This document shows, one piece after another, positions 27,396 through 38,875 of a stretch of DNA of 64,000 nucleotides. A program made the translations under genes and the position numbers. Source of the stretch: Dasypus novemcinctus (taxonomy: Eukaryota > Chordata > Mammalia > Cingulata > Dasypodidae); assembly GCF_030445035.2 (NCBI RefSeq), contig NC_080704.1, forward strand, positions 21,308,499 to 21,372,498. Reading direction: 5' to 3'. The notes under the pieces are model-generated. The model saw nothing but the letters and a program-made list of their open reading frames with translations, ran no database searches and was not told the origin of the DNA. Within the stretch, counting starts at the first letter, position 1. Each line of letters starts with the position of its first letter.

Positions 27396-28044
27396 TTTTT
27401 TTTCAAGGTACTAGGGCTGGGGATTGAACCCTGGAACTGGTATGTGGGAAGCTGGCGCTCAACCACTGAGCCACATCGGCTCCCCTGAGTGGGTGTTTTC
27501 ATTTGTTTGCTTCTTGTTAGTTGTTTTTTTTTAAGATTTATTTTTATTTCTCGCCCCTTCCCCCCCGCCCCCCCCAGTGGTCTGCTCTCTGTGTCCATTC
27601 GCTGTGTGTTCCTCGGTGACTGCTTCTATCCTTATCAGCGGCCCTGGGGATCTGTGTCTATTCTCGTTGCGTCATCTTGCTGTGTCAGCTCTCTGTGTGT
27701 GCAGCGCCATTCCTGGGCAGGCTGCACTTTCTTTCGCGCTGGGCGGCTCTCCTTATGGGGTGCACTCCCTGCACGTGGGGCTCCTCAATGCGGGCGACAC
27801 CCCTGAGTGGCACGGCACTCCTTGCGCACATCAGTACTGCGCGTGGGCCAGCTCCACACAGGTCAAGGAGGCCCGGGGTTTGAACCACGGACCTCCCATG
27901 TGGTAGACGGACACCCTAACCACTGGGCCAAGTCTGTTTCCTCTTGTTAGTTTTTGGTATTTATTTTTAGGAGGCACCAGGACCAAACCCAGGACCTCCC
28001 ATGTGGGAAGCAGACGCTCAACTGCTTGAGCCACATCCGCTCCT
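27396..28044 (-). mobile_element. Dimeric tRNA-type SINE, split by a younger SINE
   Basis: The outer parts (27,396-27,511 and 27,953-28,044) together match the uninterrupted dimers at 52,189-52,399 and 62,337-62,549. The target-site duplication is imperfect (tcaagtggctctttt at 27,381-27,395 against tcaagagtctctttt at 28,045-28,059), which fits an older insertion than the nested one. Confidence 0.88.
27523..27941 (-). mobile_element. DAS-type SINE nested in a dimeric SINE
   Basis: Full-length element on the minus strand with head at 27,860-27,941 and T-rich end at 27,523. The 11-nt duplication tcttgttagtt is perfect at 27,512-27,522 and 27,942-27,952, both inside the linker of the older dimer. 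Confidence 0.93.
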
Positions 28045-28156
28045 TCAAGAGTCTCTTTTGAGTAGTGATTTTATAAGTAGATGGATAAAGGGATATACAT
28101 AATGCACTGCTAATCCAGGCTCTATACATTCAGCAGACTAGCCTTTCTTATTCTTT

Positions 28157-28556
28157 TTTTAAAGATTTATTTTTTATTTAATTTTCTCCCCTTTCCCCCC
28201 CCCCCCCCAGTTGTTTGCTCTCTGTGTCCATTCGCTGTGTGTTCTTTTGTGTCTACTAGCATTCTTGTCAGTGGCACTGGGGGTGTCATCTTGCTGCGTC
28301 AGCTCTCTGTGTGTGCGGCACCACTCCTGGGCAGGCTGCACTTTTTTCGCATGGGGCGGCTCTCCTTACGGGGCACACTCCTTGCGTGTGGGGCTCCCCT
28401 ACGCGGGGGACACCCCTGTGTGGCACGGCACGCACAGCACTCCTTGCGCGCATCAGCACTGCACATGGGCCAGCTCCACACGGGTCGAGGAGGCCCGGGG
28501 TTTGGACCTCCCATGTGGTAGGCAGATGTTCTATCAGTTGAGCTAAATCTGCTTCC
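28157..28556 (-). mobile_element. DAS-type SINE, full length
   Basis: The head region (gcttcc ... ggtccaaacc) is near 28,490-28,556, and the body, C-run and T-rich end lie at 28,157-28,212. I could not fix a convincing target-site duplication. Confidence 0.85.
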
Positions 28557-28574
28557 CTTTTTTATACTTTAGAG

Positions 28575-28762
28575 CAGGGCTTCTTAACTTCTTTTATCCC
28601 ATGGACCCCTTTGTCAGTCAGGTGAAAACCACAGACCCCTTCTAAGTCCACACTCTACTGTGGATTACTTAATAAATAGATCACACCTGCACCAAAACGA
28701 CCCCACAAGGATAATTTTTTTTTTTCAATTCAAACTGAAGGGGTCCTGGTTAAGAACCCCTG
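28575..28762. mobile_element. hAT-type MITE with inverted termini
   Basis: Left end cagggcttcttaac and right end gttaagaacccctg are inverted repeats (12 of 14 match). The flanks ctttagag (28,567-28,574) and ctttagat (28,763-28,770) form an 8-bp duplication with one mismatch, the length typical for hAT elements. Confidence 0.82.
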
Positions 28763-30046
28763 CTTTAGATAATTTCTGAGTTTGTAGGCTTGAAGGCCAG
28801 GCATTATGAAGAGTGTTAGCCTAAAGAGACCTTCACACAGAGAGTTCAGAGACATTCTTGAGATGACACTCAAGAGAGACGCTGACTATTATATTAGACA
28901 AGTCTGATAGACCTGAATATATATCGGCCAATACAGTAGAATATAGAATCATACCAATAGAATAAACTCAAGCATAATAGAGTATAGAATAGAAGATTGG
29001 GATAAAAGTGAACTATTAGTGAGCCATTTGATTTCTTACACGTGTTACACCTTCCCCCACCCTATTCCCCTCTCCCGAGTGCCAGGGTAATCTTGGCTCA
29101 ATTTGGGAAAGACAGACCTCTTGGTACTTTTAAGAGCATGAAGCTGAAAATGAGGAGACCCTCATGCAATTAGCTGGTCACTGTCTGCTCTGTGGGTAGG
29201 CCCCCAGGCATGACCAAGAAGGAGTTGGCGAGAGCCTTCGGTGCCAGCCAGTGCGCACCTGGGAGCACTTCCTGGCGCTGAGTGACCCCACCCCTGTCCT
29301 TCTGTACTTTCAGGCATCTTCTCTCCTAAGGCAGCCTCTTGTGGAAGCCGGGAATCTCAGAGCCCAGAGAGACCCAGCAGCGCCTTTGATGTTCCGATGA
29401 AGGACCTGAGGCAGTGTGGGGAAGTTCTGGTGAACCTACTGGAAGGTTATGTTACCCTGAATCATCTTTTTCATGGAAGAACCAATTTATACCAATGAAT
29501 CAAGCATTTACCAGTAAAGTTGCGTTCTTTCCTTCCTGGAAATAAAAATGCAAACCAACAACAGTGGAGAGAGGAGAGCACTTAAGCTAAAAGAGTGGCT
29601 AATTTTAGAGCTTCAAGGGCATGGTGACTGTGTAGGGGAGAGAGCCTGGGGACCCGGCGTAGGGGACCGTCAGCCTCCAGGGAGGCCTCCTGCGCTTCCC
29701 AGTTGATTAGCTCAGTGAAGCCAGTCCACCTACATCGTCTCTTTCCAGTTTCCCCTTAGAAAGCACTTCCTTGGAATGGAATTCCAGGAGGTCTCAGGTC
29801 TCTAGTGAAAAGAACATGTGGGCCAGATTGTCGGTTTCTACAGGGCAGAGATGATGCCTTCCTTTTCCTCCCGGCGCTGGAAAACAGCAGGTGGAATTGC
29901 CTGAGAAGTGGGTTCTTTTGGAGCGCACTTTGCTATCCTTTGGGCAGGCCGCACCAACATGTCCTGGCTAGCCGTTGGCGTGGAGCGCAGCGGTGCCCCT
30001 GGAAGGACACTGCTGCCGGGGGAGACGGCGCCTCCGCCTTTCCTGG

Positions 30047-30100
30047 CCCCTCCGTTCCGCTCCACCCAAACAGCCCCTCCGTTCCGCTCCACCCAAACAG
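30047..30100. repeat. 27-bp tandem duplication
   Basis: Two perfect copies of a 27-bp unit (beginning cccctccgttccgctcc) at 30,047-30,073 and 30,074-30,100, inside a GC-rich stretch of RS1 intron 3. Confidence 0.9.
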
Positions 30101-30149
30101 CACCCCCGGCTCCAGGCCGAAACTGCCTGGTCACTGCTTTTTAAAATTT

Positions 30150-30575
30150 TTTTTAAAATGTTTTTCCTTCTTTCTTTTTTTTTTTTAATGTTACATTAAA
30201 AAAATATGAGGTCCCCATATAGCCCCCACCCCCCTCACCCCACTCCTCCCTCATCAACAACCTCTTTCATCATCGTGGCACATTCATTGCATTTGGTGAA
30301 CACATTTTGGAGCGCTGCTGCACCACATGGATAATGGTTTACATCGTAGTTTACACTCTCCCCCAGTCCACCCAGTGGGCCATGGTAGGACACACGATGT
30401 CCAGCCTCTGTCCCTGCAGCACCACCCAGGACAACTCCAAGTACGGAAAATGCCCCCACATCACATCTCCTCCTCCCACCACTCCCTACCCACCGCAGCC
30501 ACCATGGCCACTTTCTCCACATCAATGCTACAATTTCTTCCATTGCTAGTCACGATAGTTCCCCAGCAGAGCACC
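30150..30575 (-). mobile_element. Older relative of the young non-LTR family
   Basis: It shares with 50,619-51,333 and 60,565-61,903 the order: T-rich end, atgttacattaaaa, gaggtcccc, C-run, tcatcatcgtggcacattca, ttgcatttggtgaacaca and cagtgggccatg. More diverged, hence older. Probably the 3' end of an L1-type element. Confidence 0.7.
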
Positions 30576-30949
30576 AGTAAGTCCCCTCTAATCAGTAAAG
30601 AGGCAAACAGGCGGTGGCCGCCAGGGCCTGGCTCAAGCCTGGGTTACCCTTCACTCCCACCCCCCTCCCCGTTTCCTATTTCAATGCAAATTTCATGAAA
30701 GAATGAGGAGAGGCCTGCACCCTGCATGCCTGTGCCGGGTGGAGCTTTTCTGAGGGGATTATGTAAAGTGAAGGAAGTTTCGAGGCCCGAGCCAAACGGC
30801 CAGTAAGGACCAGTTTCAGGCAAAATAGTGGCTGAGCGTCCAAAGGACTGAGCCTTGGCAGACTATGGGCTAGGACTGCCCAAGCCTGAGCAAACTTTCT
30901 GCTCATTCCTTCCTCAGAGTGTGCTCTTCTGAGGCGGGATAAAAAGGGA

Positions 30950-31035
30950 CTAACCTCGATTCACCACTACTCTGCCAGGTACAGGGCAAGATGCTTTAAC
31001 GCATCGTCTCATTTATTCCTCGTAACAACCCCTTA
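30950..31035 (-). repeat. MIR fragment
   Basis: The blocks gccaggtacagggcaagatg and ctcatttattcctcgtaaca follow part of the reverse MIR consensus. Confidence 0.55.
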
Positions 31036-31039
31036 GAGC

Positions 31040-31230
31040 AGTGGTTGGCAAACTACAGTCCCCGGGCCAAATCCGGCCTGCCGCCGGGCTTTGTAAATAA
31101 AGCTTGGATGGGTCATGGCCGTACTCGTTCAGTTACGGATTGGCCATGGCCGCTTCTGCCCTACAACAGCAGAACTGAGTAGCTGTGACCTCCGAAGCCT
31201 CGACTGTTTAGACAAGGTTTGCCAGCTAGG
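31040..31230 (+). mobile_element. hAT-type DNA transposon fossil
   Basis: The blocks gcagtggttggcaaactaca, gtccccgggccaaatccggc, ttgtaaataaagctt and agaactgagtagctgtgacc form a common mammalian DNA-transposon consensus. A relative in opposite orientation is at 13,700-13,915. Confidence 0.7.
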
Positions 31231-31399
31231 AGGAAGGGATTCGGCTTCGGCAGCATAGGCTAGATTATACTGCGTAACAAATGGACTCGCGAACTTCAGA
31301 GGCTTAACACAGCAGAGGTTACTTTGCACGCGGGTGACATCCATAGTGTGGTAGGCAAGGGAGAGCTGGAGAGTGGAGGGCCAGGCCTTAAATGCCCCG

Positions 31400-31553
31400 T
31401 TTGAGAAATGACACTGTTCCCCCCTGGCCAGAACTGCTCCTGTGGTGCCACCTGATGGCAAGGGGGCTGGGAAATGTTTGAGAAATGACACTGTTCCCCC
31501 CTGGCCGGAACTGCTCCTGCGGTGCCACCTGATGGCAAGGGGTCTGGGAAATG
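31400..31553. repeat. 77-bp tandem duplication
   Basis: Two copies of a 77-bp unit (31,400-31,476 and 31,477-31,553), each starting tttgagaaatgacactgttc and ending ctgggaaatg, differ at only three positions. A recent local duplication in RS1 intron 3. Confidence 0.92.
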
Positions 31554-31990
31554 TTAGGGGAGCCCGGGAGATTAGGCAAGAGGCACCCAGGTGGGTACGG
31601 TGCTGTTACCTCCATTTGGCAGCAGGAGGAGCAAGTGGGAGTCCCAAAGTCAAGGAGTGATGCGGCCAGCGTTCCAGCCCAGAACTTTCTGGCTCAGTTG
31701 TAGAAACTCCATGCTGCCAGCTGCTAATGGATTTTGAATAAACCGCGTTCATCCCTTATTGAGAAAGTTAGGCCCACCTTACCATCTCACCCAGGCCACG
31801 GAGAGCTCCAGGAATCTGTTTCTGAGCAGTGACTTCAGGCACAGAGTTTTAAGCTTGGAAGCCAACGGCGCAAACCCACAGCATAGCCTTCAGGGGGTCC
31901 AACTCGGCTGGGTTGAAAGGAGGAGGAAAATAGGGCGTCCCCAAGGCCTGTTACGATCTGGTGCCCCAAGAGGAGGGCACACTTACCTAC

Positions 31991-32096
31991 CTGGTACGCA
32001 ATCTAAGGAGGCAGCCCCCGCAGACCACAGGGCGTTGGTGCCGCCCTGGCAATCGCACTTGCAAGCTTTGTGGTACCAGAGGTCCTCGCCCTCATC
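31991..32096 (-). CDS. RS1: RS1 exon 3 (RS1 domain)
   Basis: 106 bp on the minus strand with acceptor gttcctgcag and donor CCAG|gtaggt. It encodes from [19 protein letters not shown] to AASLDCVP plus a split codon. It carries Cys38, Cys40, Cys42 and Cys59, used for dimer and octamer disulphides. Differences from human (Pro to Leu, Gln to His, Pro to Thr, Ile to Val) spare the cysteines. This short N-terminal domain varies more than the discoidin domain. Confidence 0.96.
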
Positions 32097-32631
32097 CTGC
32101 AGGAACCCAGAGGGGCAGGGGTCAGAAACGTCACGTTCAAAGGCAGCGGTGGTCAGCGCCACTGGAAAAGCCTTATGTTCAAAACCCAGAATTACCCAAC
32201 CAGCCTCGACACAATTGCCACTCTTCTTTGATTCTGAGCCACCAGTTTTCTGCCCTCGGGGCCAACCAGCTCATCTTCTCCCAGGCACATACGTGAAGAG
32301 GGCAGCACTGCCTTCATCATAGTCATCTTCAGGGCCTTGAGGAGCCACAATCCAGGCTTGAGCTCCTGGCTCACCCCCTGGAGCTTCCTACCTGGGTGTC
32401 CAGTTTGAAAAGGCCCTGGAGTCAAGATTCTGATTTAAGACCCGGTTTTACTTTCATTCTCTTATGAAAACCCAGTCTTGGAACTTGCCCAGATAAAATG
32501 TGATCTTACCACCACCAGGGGGAAAAAAGAGATTTTTTAAAAGGTGATAATTCTATAAATTATTTTTGACGAGGAAAGAAAACCTTCAAAAACAAATGCA
32601 TGTGAAATCTGGCATTCTTACTATCACATAC
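32097..32631 (-). other. RS1: RS1 intron 2
   Basis: A 535-bp intron without any repeat or exon that I can name. Confidence 0.85.
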
Positions 32632-32657
32632 CTCAGTAGATGACAATCCCAGTGTGG
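32632..32657 (-). CDS. RS1: RS1 exon 2 (26 bp, end of signal peptide)
   Basis: A micro-exon on the minus strand with acceptor ttgctcag and donor GAG|gtatgt. With the last base of exon 1 it reads ATLGLSSTE, covering the signal-peptidase site near residue 23. The size is exactly that of human exon 2. Too short to find by open-frame search; recognised by sequence, phase and splice sites. Confidence 0.95.
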
Positions 32658-33059
32658 CTGAGCAAAAGAACAAGAGAGGAAAAATCAGATTAAAAAAAGA
32701 AAGAGCAAGTCAACAAAATGATTCATTATGCAGAAAGTGAAGTGAAAATAGCCACATGAAAGTTAAAGCTCCTCTCTGGAAGTAGTCAAGCTGAGTAAAT
32801 ATCTGCCAAGGAAAATAGAAACTAGAGACTGTAAAACAGAAAGAATGGGACTGTTATTATTATGCGTTATAGAATTTTGGCAAACACATTAAAGTAGCAA
32901 GGAGGGGAAACAAAGCACCCATCTTTCTCACCACCCAAAGGCAACACTTAACATTTTAGTATAAATCTTTCCAGTCTTTTTTCTATGCATATTTTTTTTA
33001 ACCTACTTGAGCTCCTATTATTGGAACACTGTGCTTTCCTCTTGGCTTTTTATTTTTTT

Positions 33060-33250
33060 ATTTAAAAAAATTTTTTATTAAATTGTCTTTTTTATAAGGT
33101 ACATAGATCACGAAAAATGTTACATTAAAAAATATAAGAAGTTCCCACATACCCCACACCCTACCGCCTCCACTCCTCCCACATCAACATCCTCTTTCAC
33201 CAGAGTGGCACATTCACTGCATTTGGTGATCACCATCAGTCCTGGTGCCT
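33060..33250 (-). mobile_element. Fragment of the L1-like 3' end family
   Basis: The same order as at 30,150-30,575: T-rich end, atgttacattaaaaaatata, then tcctctttcaccagagtggc, attcactgcatttggtga. It keeps an extra block (ggtacatagatcacgaaaaa) nearest the A-tail. Truncated at its 5' end. Confidence 0.7.
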
Positions 33251-33519
33251 GCCGAGCTGGCATTCGGGAGTTGGTCCCCAGAGGCCTTAACCGTTGCCCC
33301 ACCCTGGTGCCTTTAGGTTACGGAGGATCAGGACATTGTTTAGAAATTCTTTCTGGCTTGTCTACTATCACCAGGCAATAGCCACACAGAATCAACCGGA
33401 AGAGAAATTTAACAGAAAACTAACATATTCGTTCATCTTCACAGAAGTAGGAAGAAAGAGAAATGAATGAGCAATTGAATGGGAAAAGAGTGTATGTATT
33501 AGCAAAGGCTGATGGCTTA

Positions 33520-33740
33520 AAGCTGCACTGGCCAAGACAGGGCAGCCGCTAGCCCCCTGTGGCTATTTAAATTAATTAAGCTTAATAAAATTAAAAATCC
33601 AATTCCTCAGTCACACCAGTCACATTTCAAGTACTGAATGGCCACCTGGGGATCCGGGCTGCTGTACTGGAGAGAACAGCTAGAGAACATTTGCAGCAAT
33701 GCACACAGTTCTACTAGACGGTGCCGCCTTAAGGCGCCAG
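33520..33740. mobile_element. Decayed copy of the 17,865 MITE family
   Basis: It shares ggctatttaaattaatta, aattcctcagtcacaccagt, cacatttcaagtactgaatg and gagaacatttgcagcaatg-like blocks with the element at 17,865-18,075, but has lost clean termini. Confidence 0.6.
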
Positions 33741-34689
33741 AATGCCATTTCCCATTTCCAGAGAAACAAATGTCCCTATTTCTTTTTTGATTATAAAACC
33801 AACAACATCTCCTTACTGTAAAAATCTCAAACAAAACCCGAGTGTAGAAAGGAGGACATGAAAGTATTCCCCTTACCCATTTTCCTATTTAAAAAGTGAT
33901 TCTCACAGCCAGGAAAAACTTCCAGATCGTTTTAGAGGATAAAGGAATGGTCTCGGTCTTTTTTGTCACAATTATAAAAGCTATCTCTTCTCAACTGTGC
34001 CTTCATTTGCATAATGCCCGTTGGCCCCTTTGACAACACTGCTGCGTGCCCTGAGCGAGGCCAGCACTGCGCTAGAGCCTGCGCCTTCTGACTTGGAAAC
34101 CACTCGGAACCACTCTGCCTGCAAGCAGCTCGAGGACCTCCCAGGACGCAGACTGCTGGCCATGGCGAGTACCTGGATGGGTTCTGCTTAGGCTTCAGTG
34201 AGATTCCAGAAGATTCAGGGCCACCCCTCACCTGCAGCCACCACGATGCTGTCTCTCCTAGGCCCCTGTTCCCCTGGTTATATTCATTCCTATAGACACC
34301 CTGGCCCACCCACTACGGGGCAGAGTGGACCCTCTGGGGCAGCAGCGACGGTTAGGGATGCCAGCTTGGCCCGTGCTGGCCAAGGACGTTCCCGATGACT
34401 TCTTATTTTCAAATCCCAACACTGACTCTTTCTAACACTGAGCAGCACACCTTCACACTGCAGCCCTGGGAGCTGTCAGTCCCTCCCATCTAACTTTAGC
34501 TTCTATAATACTGCCCAGCCGGTTCTCCCACCTCTCCAAGTAATCCTTCTCAGTCTCCTTTGAGAGCTCTGCTGCTCCTTGGCAGCCCATAAATGTTACT
34601 AAACTCTAGGCTCTGACTCTTGCGTGTAATGGCTTGGTGGCTATTTCCACGTGGATGTCCCTTACTACCCAAAACTGGACCATGTACGC

Positions 34690-35345
34690 GTTGGCAAGGT
34701 GGTGGAGCAACCTGAGTTCTCATATATTGCTGGTGGGGGAATAAATTAGTATAACTACTTTGGAAAAATGGCCATTTATACTAAGGCTGAACATATACAT
34801 GCCCCATGACCCAGCAATTCCCCTCCTAAGTATTTGCCCTCCAGAAGTACACACATATGTCCACCCAAAAGAGATCCAGGGTGTACCAGCTTATTCATAG
34901 CAGCAGTAGTTGTAATAGCCCCAACTGGAAACACGCCTGTGTCCCTCAAGAGTAGAATGGATACGCTGTGGTGTATTCACACAATGCAACACTCTATTGC
35001 GATGAGAAGAGACAATCTACAACCAAATGCCTCGGTATGGATGCATTTCACAAAGAATGCGAACTGAGAGGAGTCAGAAAGATGCTAAAGCGGATACGCT
35101 GTATGAATCCATTCAAAATGTGTGCAGAAACAGGCAAAAGTAATCTCTGCTGTTAGACATCAGGAGTCTGGTTATCCGTGGGCCAGGAGTTGGAGGGGAA
35201 AGCACCAGCAGGGCATCTGGGGGCTGGGTGCTGCTTGCACAGGTGTGTTCAGTTGTGAAAAGTCATTGACTGGCCACTTGCATGTACCCTTCTGTACATG
35301 TATTATACTTAAATACAGTGGGCGTGTTATACGTGAATACTTGGT
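34690..35345 (+). mobile_element. L1 3' end, ancient
   Basis: The blocks ttctcatatattgctggtgg, acccagcaattcccctccta, ttattcatagcagcagtagt and aatgcaacactctattgcga, ending atgtattatacttaaataca, match the 3' end of old mammalian L1 elements in sense orientation. Confidence 0.8.
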
Positions 35346-35379
35346 TTTTAATGGAGTTCATTTTTTCCTCCCCCAGGCC

Positions 35380-36060
35380 TGCTCCTCCTCTCTCCTTAGG
35401 TCTCAGGCTGCTGCTGAATGGTTTTACCATCCCCTACCATCCAATCCAGAGACTTGTGCCAGCCTCCTCTCTTCCTTCAGCCCTCCGCCTTCCACAGACC
35501 TTCACCATTGGGCTCTCCTCTCCATCACCACGGCCACTGCCTGGTTTTAGGCCCCCGCCCTCTCTCCTGCATGCTGCCGATGGGATAAAATGCAAACCTG
35601 GTCGTGTCACTCTCCTGCTCGAGCCCGTGGTGGGTCCCCATTGCCTAAGAGTGAGAGAGCCAGGGTCCGAGTCCCACCTCTGACATTTCTTAGCTGCATG
35701 GCCTCATCTCTCCATCTGCTCATCCCTAATGCAGGTATCCATGGTAACGATGTGTCCTTCAGGGGTCGCTGTGACCCAGCCCCTGCTTACCTTCCCGGGT
35801 GTATGTTTCGCCCCTTGTACCACTTGCATTCCCTTAAATGTTCCAGGCTGTTCTATGCTTCCTAGCCTTTGTCCATGTCACCTCTTTCCCTCAAATGCTG
35901 CCCCCCAACCCTGTGTCTTTTCTGCCTGCTTATCACCCTCTCTATGAAAATTTTTCCTGTCTCCCCAGGTAGAACTCTCCACTTGTTCTCCCCTTTATGC
36001 CCCACCTCTTTCTTGTCTGCAGTTTTGTCTAAGCACCTGTATGATGACAGAAATCGATAA
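35380..36060 (+). repeat. L2-like LINE fossil
   Basis: Pyrimidine-rich tract with cctggtcgtgtcactctcct, tttgtccatgtcacctcttt and cctgtatgatgacag-like blocks, ordered as in L2. Degraded. Confidence 0.5.
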
Positions 36061-36089
36061 AAAAGATAACTGATAATGCCCTGCACAAA

Positions 36090-37080
36090 GACACTCATTC
36101 ATTCAACTAATATTTATTGAGCATCTACTGTATCCCAGGCCCAAGTTTAGGTGCCAGGGATACGGCAGTCAACAAAACAATAAAACACCTGTATTCCTAA
36201 GTTCACGGTCTTGTGGGGGAGGAGGATAAAAAAAGAGTGACTGAATGAAATATACAGTATATAAAATGATGACAAATATAAAGCAGGTAAGTGGGGACCA
36301 GGGAGAGGTATCCTTAGCCTTAGGGAAGCCCTCACTGAGAAGGAGATGTTGGGGCAAAGTCCTGAAGGAGCTGAGACATCTGGGGTCCCAGCATTCTGGG
36401 CAGAGAGCCTAACAAGTGCCACGGATGCCAAAGCGGGCGTATGCTTGGCATCGGGTAGGAGTAGCAAAGAGACCCTTGGGCTGGAGCCAGTGAGTTAAGA
36501 GTTTGGGGAGTAGAGGAGAGAAGTGGGGGTAGGGAGGGGAGGCAGGTCATGCAGGGCCTTGTGGGCCGCCGTGAGAACCATGGCCTTCGCCTTGAGTGGG
36601 ACCTTGGAGGGACTGATCAAAATTGACTGCTTCGTAGAAACCCCTTCTGGCTCGGTGTGTTCAACAGCTTCCAGGGGCCGGGGCGGAAGCAAGTCCAGTT
36701 GGAAGGCGAGTGCCTCCTGTCATCAGGCATGAGATGGTAGTGGCTTGGATGAGGGTGGTGGCAGTGCAGGTGCTGAGAAGTGGCTGGTCTCTGACTGTAT
36801 TCAGAAGGGAATGCCAACAGACTTTGATGACAGATTATTATATATATGCCGAGTATGAAAGAATGAGAGGTTTGAGACCTGCGCAACTGGGAGGATATAG
36901 CTGCCATTTACAGAGGTGGAGAAGATTCTGGGGGAGCAGAGATTTTGAGGGGTGGAATGGGGTTGTTCCATTTGGGACATATTCAAATGGAGAGAGGCTT
37001 ACGGGACACCTAAGTGTTGAGGTTGAGTTGGTGGCTGGGGAAAGCCCCCAAAAGTTGGGTGGTACCCTGTGCTTTTAGCA
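36090..37080 (-). repeat. L2 LINE fossil, about 1 kb
   Basis: It begins with tcattcaactaatatttatt, gagcatctactgtatcccag and gccagggatacggcagtcaa, the reverse of the L2 3' end, and continues through gcagggccttgtgggcc and gagatggtagtggcttggat blocks. One of the longest ancient repeats in the window. Confidence 0.8.
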
Positions 37081-38554
37081 GTTAACGCTAATAGGTAACC
37101 AAAACTTTGGTCCCATAGTTGTTCGCCCTCAAATGCAAAATAGATGAGCAATTACTATCCAGATGACTTGGGGACTGGTTGATCCAGAAGGCTCTCCACC
37201 CTACCCCGCTTCTCCCGAGAAGCTGGCCATGGCTGAAAGGCAGTTTCTGAAAGGTCCTTTCTGCTGGGCCACTGTTGACATCGATAGTGCCGAGACCCTC
37301 TGTTCCAGAACAACTGTGAGGGGCCTCGGTTACTGAAAGTGTGGCCTTCATAATCCAGTTAATTTGGCCCAGGGGCTGTGTCTCTCACTGAGGAGGGTCT
37401 AGTCAGCTACAGTTCAGCAAACTCAGAGTTCAGATGAGGCTCAGCGGTCCTCTGTAACTGCCCGGCCTTCAGGGCCTTCTACATGATGCAGAGAAGTGGC
37501 GGACATTACGCAGTGTCCGCTGGCGGGCCCTGGCCGAGTGTCCATGTTCTGCAAAGAGAACAGGGCAGAGTGGGGGTGAGGGGCCCTCAGCCACTGTCTA
37601 CCTGTGGAGAGGAGGAAGAGGGCTTAAGAGGAAGGCCGCTTTTGGGGTCAATTCCCGTGCAGAATCAGATGCTGAGGTAATTTCTTGCGTTTGTTTTGGT
37701 TTTTTCTCCCTCCTAGGCTCCCCTCGCCTGTAGGCAGCCTGGAGTTCCCGGGTGCCATATTCTTATGGAAATGAGCAGAGAAAGAAGGAACAGCAAGCAT
37801 TTCACAGGAAAAGCTGTCACCAAGGGAACAGCAGCGTGGTTGCTGTAAGCCCCCGTCCCCCCCTCAAAAAGGATTTCATCCCCCCAAAACTGGAGAAGCA
37901 AAGCAAAAGTATTTTTGACTGCAACCTATTATAATACCAGGAAATAACACTGCAGCCATGAGAAAAGGAGAGAAAATGTCAGCCTTTAAAGAAAAACTCA
38001 AGGCTTCAGATTTTGTCTTTGTGCATTTCCCGGCCGATTCGGGTTGTGTTTGCGATTCTTCCGCATGATACGTGGCCCCAGTATAGCCTTTGACATGCTG
38101 CCCCTCGCCGATGTCAGATTTAGGCCATCTGGGAACCTCCTGCCGTTTTGCCCAAGCGCCAATCCATGGGGAAACCCTTTGTTACCACAGCAAGAATATT
38201 CGAGGCAGGCCTGCTGGCTCAAAAGCCTGCCTTGCCAGCCCTAGAGGAAAAGTGTGCATTAGTCACACCTAGGAAAGACCATTTTCGCCTCTCTGATTGG
38301 ATTTCACTAGGTACAGAGCTTCCCTTCCCATGGAAACAGATGAAGCTGAAGGGAAATACCTAAAATTATGAATGATGAAGATCATCTGTAGCCAGCTTCT
38401 GTCTACTTGAGAAATAATAGGGCACAGGAGGAAAAAAAAAAAAAAAACCAGGCTGGAATGATGTCCTGCACGTGGAAAAGAGAGAAGAAAATTGCTTCAT
38501 GTGTGCAAGTGTTATATTTTAGGGGACAGGCATGTTCATGGGTCGATTTGCTTT

Positions 38555-38875
38555 CCGTAATGCTACAGATGTGTGGACCTCAAAAACATTATGCTAAGTG
38601 GCAGACAAAAGACCACTTGTATGTTTCCATTTCCGTGAAATGTCTGGAAGGGGCAAATCCATAGAGACAGCGTGCAGATTGGTTGTTGCCAGGGCCTGGG
38701 AGTACGGCTGCTTAATGGGTGTGGAGTTTCTTTTTGGGGTGATGAAAATGTTTTGGAATTAGTGCTGGTGGTGGCACAACCTTGTGAATCTATTTAAAAA
38801 TCACTGAATTGTGCACTTTAAATGGGTGGATTGGATGGTATGTAAATAAAGCTTAATAAAGCTGCTTTTAAAAAA
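38555..38875 (+). mobile_element. L1 3' end fragment
   Basis: The blocks gatgaaaatgttttggaatt, gtgcactttaaatgggtgga and ttaataaagctgctttt are typical of an L1 3'UTR in sense orientation; a parallel block occurs at 15,690-15,825. Confidence 0.85.

Noticed and set aside
29838..30188. Overlapping open frames on both strands with repeated peptide
   Set aside because: The peptide repeat is caused by the 27-bp tandem pair; the region is an RS1 intron.
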